Shown piece by piece: positions 21,747 through 22,165 of a DNA stretch of 22,165 nucleotides. This stretch comes from DAOUAM01 sp034433305. GTDB lineage: Bacteria; Chloroflexota; Dehalococcoidia; Lucifugimonadales; DAOUAM01. Each line of letters starts with the position of its first letter. Position 1 is the stretch's first letter. A model generated the notes under the pieces. The model ran no database searches. It was not told where the DNA came from and saw nothing but the letters and a program-made list of their open reading frames with translations. The DNA lies in NCBI GenBank assembly GCA_034433305.1, contig DAOUAM010000103.1:1-22165 (forward strand), given 5' to 3'. The position numbers and the translations under genes were made by a program.

Positions 21747-21821
21747 GCCCCCTCTCTAACTCTCCCCCAAAGGGGGCGAGGACCCTCCCTTCCCCCTGTG
21801 GGGGAAGGCCAGGAAGGGGGC
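21747..21821 (+). repeat. Palindromic intergenic element, copy 5
   Basis: The element starts GCCCCCTCTCTAACTCTCCC and ends AGGAAGGGGGC, with hairpins CCCCCaaaGGGGG and CCCCCTGTGGGGG. The downstream tail CCTGCCCCCTGTGT repeats that found after copy 2 at 3737. It lies in a gene-free region. Confidence 0.8.
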
Positions 21822-21860
21822 CAGACGCCTGCCCCCTGTGTGGAAAGGTCAGAGCTTGTC

Positions 21861-21901
21861 CCCTCGACTCCGCTCGGGGCAAGCTCCGAGCCTGTCGAGG
21901 G
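21861..21901 (+). repeat. Inverted repeat of the second (GAGCCTG) family
   Basis: CCCTCGAC (21861-21868) pairs with GTCGAGGG (21894-21901). GAGCTTG and CAAGCTC nearby form an alternative overlapping stem. The core GAGCCTGTCGAGGGA matches the 23-base insertion at 18378. Confidence 0.55.
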
Positions 21902-22165
21902 AATGGGGGCATGCTGACCTGTGCAGCCGCCTTATGCCCATGTGCACCTTGAGTCCTGCCAGGTGTTCCACAGGTCTGTATGAAAATGTCCTTGCCCTCG
22001 CTGCCATTCCTCGCCCCGCTCGGAATGGCATTTTCAGAGGAATCTTGTACAGGTCCAGCACACGCTTTATTGTTCAACTGGCGAGCACTGATATTATACA
22101 AATTCTGTAGGATGACGCCGTATTTGGTAGGGGCAGGCCTTGTGCTTGCCCAGGGCCTGGGCAGG
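21902..22165. other. Gene-free window end
   Basis: No supported gene, RNA or promoter was found here. The last 35 bases (GGGGCAGGCCTTGTGCTTGC and a further CCTGGGC) look like the start of another short GC-rich repeat cut by the window edge. Confidence 0.4.

Overview
The window is GC-rich, gene-dense bacterial chromosome. It carries two housekeeping genes (ruvB and dnaA), a RimI-type acetyltransferase, a double zinc-ribbon protein, a peptide-type ABC uptake operon with a Pro/Thr-rich lipoprotein, a very large LuxR/LAL regulator and many short GC-rich palindromic intergenic repeats. This mix resembles Chloroflexota, most likely a Dehalococcoidia-like lineage. That assignment is inferred from protein style and context, since there is no rRNA or other marker that would settle it. 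No rRNA, tRNA, CRISPR array, transposase or phage gene was seen.

Layout. 1-2.3 kb (minus strand): a secreted protein of unknown function with its own promoter, then a translationally coupled pair, a RimJ/RimL-like acetyltransferase followed by a SAM methyltransferase, with a possible fragment of a third gene after it. 2.3-4.5 kb (plus): a near-consensus promoter whose leader crosses one and a half copies of a palindromic repeat into ruvB, then a split-barrel flavin-type (PPOX) protein. 4.5-4.93 kb: gene-free, packed with inverted-repeat elements. 4.93-8.7 kb (plus): a 1024-aa ATPase/LuxR regulator, a perfect 12-bp inverted repeat, and two unrecognised small genes that overlap by ATGA, the second encoding a single membrane segment. 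8.8-9.7 kb (plus): a SnoaL-like protein and a zinc-ribbon protein that appear to be two pieces of one ancestral gene, separated by a +1 frameshift and an in-frame TAG. 9.9-14.2 kb (plus): a strong promoter, a lipoprotein binding protein, two permeases and a small membrane protein. No ATPase genes for this importer are present. 14.4-18.0 kb (minus): a heterodimeric ABC exporter pair of the BmrC/BmrD (YheI/YheH) type. 18.5-19.9 kb (minus): dnaA. 20.2-20.6 kb (plus): the zinc-ribbon protein, closed by a strong terminator. 20.7-21.4 kb (minus): rimI. 21.4-22.2 kb: gene-free, with hairpins and repeats.

A family of ~75-bp palindromic elements occurs in both orientations at 2468, 2552 (half copy), 3657, 14212, 18311 and 21747, always outside genes and mostly just after stop codons. 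One copy carries a 23-base insertion from a second repeat family. Several minus-strand promoters share a TACAAT -10 box, twice as TGCTACAAT.

The most unusual parts are (1) the split SnoaL/zinc-ribbon gene, whose junction resembles the prfB +1 frameshift site, and (2) the large regulator followed by a compact operon of two unknown small proteins.
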